A stretch of 64,000 bases of DNA, taken from NCBI RefSeq assembly GCF_001456355.1, contig NZ_CP010271.1, positions 1,488,001-1,552,000 of the forward strand, read 5' to 3'. The notes beneath the pieces were generated by a model. That model did not search any database, was not told the DNA's origin, and saw nothing but the letters and a program-made list of their open reading frames with translations. This DNA is from Mycobacteroides saopaulense. Lineage in GTDB: Bacteria > Actinomycetota > Actinomycetes > Mycobacteriales > Mycobacteriaceae. A program made the position numbers and the translations under genes. Positions 62,660-64,000 of the stretch are shown in pieces (position 1 is the stretch's first letter; each line of letters opens with the position of its first letter).

Positions 62660-63015
62660 CTCTGTTCCTCGGTATGCGCGACCGCGTCGACGACGATGTG
62701 GGAGAGGTGATCGTCGACGAGGCGGTACATGACCTCGCGGCCCTGGCGCTCCCCGGAAACCACTCCGGCGGCCTTCAGCACCCGCAGGTGCTGGCTGATG
62801 AGCGGCTGGGCCACCCCGACCGCGTCGACCAGTTCATGCACGCAGCGCTGCGATTCGCGCAGCTGCAGCACGATGGCGATGCGCACCGGCGCGGCGAGCG
62901 CGCGGAGCAGCTCACCGGACTGTTCGAGGATCTCGCGCGGGGGCAGCGGACCGGGCGGGGTGAGCGGCGCATGCGGCGGTTCGTCGTGTGCGGAGCTAAG
63001 CACGGTGTTCACCAC
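62656..63015 (-). CDS. smtB: ArsR/SmtB-family zinc-sensing repressor
   Basis: A protein of 119 residues from GTG 63015. The winged helix is RCVHELVDAVGVAQPLISQHLRVLKAAGVV. The C-terminal helix contains DDHLSHIVVDAVAHTEE, which fits the alpha-5 zinc site pattern D-x-H-x10-H-x2-E exactly. In M. tuberculosis SmtB represses the smtB-furB operon without zinc. A GAGGT RBS lies about 8 bases before the start. No clear 12-2-12 SmtB operator was found in the upstream bases. Confidence 0.93.
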   Translation of the reverse strand: MVNTVLSSAHDEPPHAPLTPPGPLPPREILEQSGELLRALAAPVRIAIVLQLRESQRCVHELVDAVGVAQPLISQHLRVLKAAGVVSGERQGREVMYRLVDDHLSHIVVDAVAHTEEQR

Positions 63016-63419
63016 GGCGATCTACCTCAACCTGAATCACGCCCCGGCCTGTCCGGAGACCCAACGTTTGAGTCCGGCGGCAAACCGGGCCCATCTATTG
63101 AGGGTAGTGGCCCGTAGCCGATCTGGTGGTAAGGGTGTGGCCGTGGCGGTCCGTGCCCGGTGCGGAGCCCCAGGGCGGACGGGCGACTCCCGCCACGCCT
63201 TCAACATTTGCTGCTTTGACCGGATCTGCCGCTGCGACGGGCGTTCGATGGCGTGGAAGGGCCTGTAAAGGCGGCGATTGCGGGCGTTCCCGCGGCCGCG
63301 ACCTCGCGTTCACTCCGGGCCTGCGCGAGGCGAATCCGCGGCAATCGCCCATCAAATTACTGCCCCGAACTGCTCGATTTCGGGTGAGCAGCGTCACAGC
63401 CCGCTCACAGGTCTCGGCG
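63016..63419. other. Intergenic region between smtB and the Zur-box gene
   Basis: About 400 bases without a supported gene. Short open frames here lack similarity, RBS and expected codon use. It must contain the smtB-furB promoter on the minus strand, but no convincing -10 or SmtB operator was identified. Confidence 0.6.
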
Positions 63420-63448
63420 TTGACACGGGGGCGCGCAATCTCTACGTT
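63420..63448 (+). promoter_or_regulatory. Sigma-A type promoter of the last gene
   Basis: TTGACA (63420-63425), a 17-base spacer and TACGTT (63443-63448). Best promoter match in the window; the predicted start (about 63455) lies on the Fur-type palindrome. Confidence 0.8.
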
Positions 63449-63450
63449 AT

Positions 63451-63469
63451 GAAAACGATAATCATTATC
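63451..63469 (+). promoter_or_regulatory. Fur/Zur-type operator
   Basis: GAAAACGATAATCATTATC agrees with the classical Fur box in 17 of 19 positions, and its core GATAAT-C-ATTATC is a perfect 6-1-6 palindrome. It covers the predicted transcription start. With furB adjacent, zinc-dependent repression by Zur is the likeliest reading; FurA control is an alternative. Confidence 0.75.
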
Positions 63470-63505
63470 AATTAAGACTTTGATGCCTACCCGAGGATGA
63501 TCGTG

Positions 63506-64000
63506 ATGGCCGCCTTTGCTACCGACACCAATGAGTTGAAGAACACCGACAGCGGAAGTCGGCCGGGATGGTTCGTCAGCAGACGCGTCGACATCCTCTT
63601 TGTCTTCGGTCTGGGCGCATTGTTGTCCGCGGTGCTGTTCGCGGCCGACGGGCACAAGGGCGTGTTCCTGGTGGGTGCGGTGGTCTTCTCGCTGCTGTCC
63701 GACCTGCCGCATGTGCTCACCACCACGGCCCGCGTCTGGATGGATCCCCGGGAGCGGTCACGGTACTGGGCGCATTACGTGATCAGCTTCGTCGTGGTCG
63801 GCGCGATCGTCGGCACGTTGTGGTTCGGTGGCTGGTTGGTACCGCTGCTGGCCATCTGGGCCTACTGGCAGGTGTTCCACGTTCTCAAGCAGCACTTCGG
63901 GATCGTCAACATCTACGCAGCGAAGAACGGCTACAAGGGCCCGCGAAACCGGATCAAGTACGCGCTGTACGCCACCTGCCTGGCCCCGGTGCTGTACCGG
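63506..64000 (+). CDS. Polytopic membrane protein, 5' part (runs off window)
   Basis: The first 165 codons of a membrane protein, in frame to the last base. ATG 63506 has CCGAGGA about 8 bases before it. After a 25-residue polar start there are at least four helices (RVDILFVFGLGALLSAVLF, HYVISFVVVGAIVGTLWF and others). Histidines at helix ends occur in LSDLPHVLTT, YWAHYV and YWQVFHVLKQHFGIVNIY. They could form a metal site. Not recognised. The upstream Fur/Zur box suggests expression under zinc or iron starvation. Confidence 0.8.
   Translation, partial: MAAFATDTNELKNTDSGSRPGWFVSRRVDILFVFGLGALLSAVLFAADGHKGVFLVGAVVFSLLSDLPHVLTTTARVWMDPRERSRYWAHYVISFVVVGAIVGTLWFGGWLVPLLAIWAYWQVFHVLKQHFGIVNIYAAKNGYKGPRNRIKYALYATCLAPVLYR

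Overview
The window is a 64 kb piece of a GC-rich actinobacterial chromosome. From the gene content and order I infer a rapidly growing mycobacterium, most likely of the Mycobacteroides abscessus/chelonae group. The order proB, rbsK, proA, moxR, nadD, rsfS, gpgP, octT, degV, comEA, comEC, holA, rpsT, lepA, trehalase, subI-cysTWA, che1, sirA, hemW, hrcA, dnaJ2, rsmE, phoH, ybeY, corC, era, amiA2, recO, uppS, furB, smtB follows the M. tuberculosis Rv2439c-Rv2358 block as I recall it. There are clear differences: no eis between degV and comEA, no mycobactin (mbt) cluster between hemW and hrcA, and several inserted accessory groups. No rRNA, tRNA, CRISPR array or insertion sequence was recognised.

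Layout. 1-3.4 kb: the 3' end of proB, then four tandem small exported proteins that share a two-cysteine pattern. 3.4-13.7 kb: housekeeping genes (proline, NAD, ribosome silencing, methylglucose lipopolysaccharide precursors, DNA-uptake-type membrane proteins). 13.7-18.9 kb (minus): accessory membrane cluster 1. 19-33 kb: holA, rpsT, an ATP-grasp/alpha-E/transglutaminase trio, lepA, trehalase and two MPT64-like lipoproteins. 33-37.9 kb (minus): accessory membrane cluster 2, ending in a frameshifted flavin monooxygenase. 38-48.7 kb: sulfate assimilation. 48.8-63 kb: hemW, hrcA-dnaJ2-rsmE-phoH-ybeY-corC-era, an inserted DUF559-type gene between inverted palindromic repeats, amiA2, recO-uppS and the zinc regulators furB/smtB. 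63-64 kb: a membrane protein gene behind a strong promoter carrying a Fur/Zur-type palindrome; it runs off the window.

The most interesting content is the pair of membrane clusters. Each encodes a multi-spanning protein with two successive D-x3-H-x(12-14)-H motifs. As I recall the pMMO structures, their order and spacing match the CuC (D156/H160/H173) and CuD (N227/H231/H245) sites of the PmoC subunit of particulate methane monooxygenase. Each cluster also encodes cupredoxin- or YtkA-like exported proteins and a flavin monooxygenase. This suggests two divergent, undescribed copper-enzyme-like systems.

The sulfur genes form one pathway. SubI-CysTWA imports sulfate, CysD/CysN (CysN lacks the APS-kinase domain) makes APS, the Fe-S type CysH reduces it, SirA reduces sulfite, and Che1/CbiX supplies the siroheme branch. 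Both operons are preceded by a short leaderless reading frame ending in a Cys-Cys pair, the arrangement known in mycobacteria as a cysteine-responsive attenuator. Zinc homeostasis (furB/smtB, a histidine-rich 50-residue protein with its own operator-like repeats, and the Zur-box gene) is the third theme.
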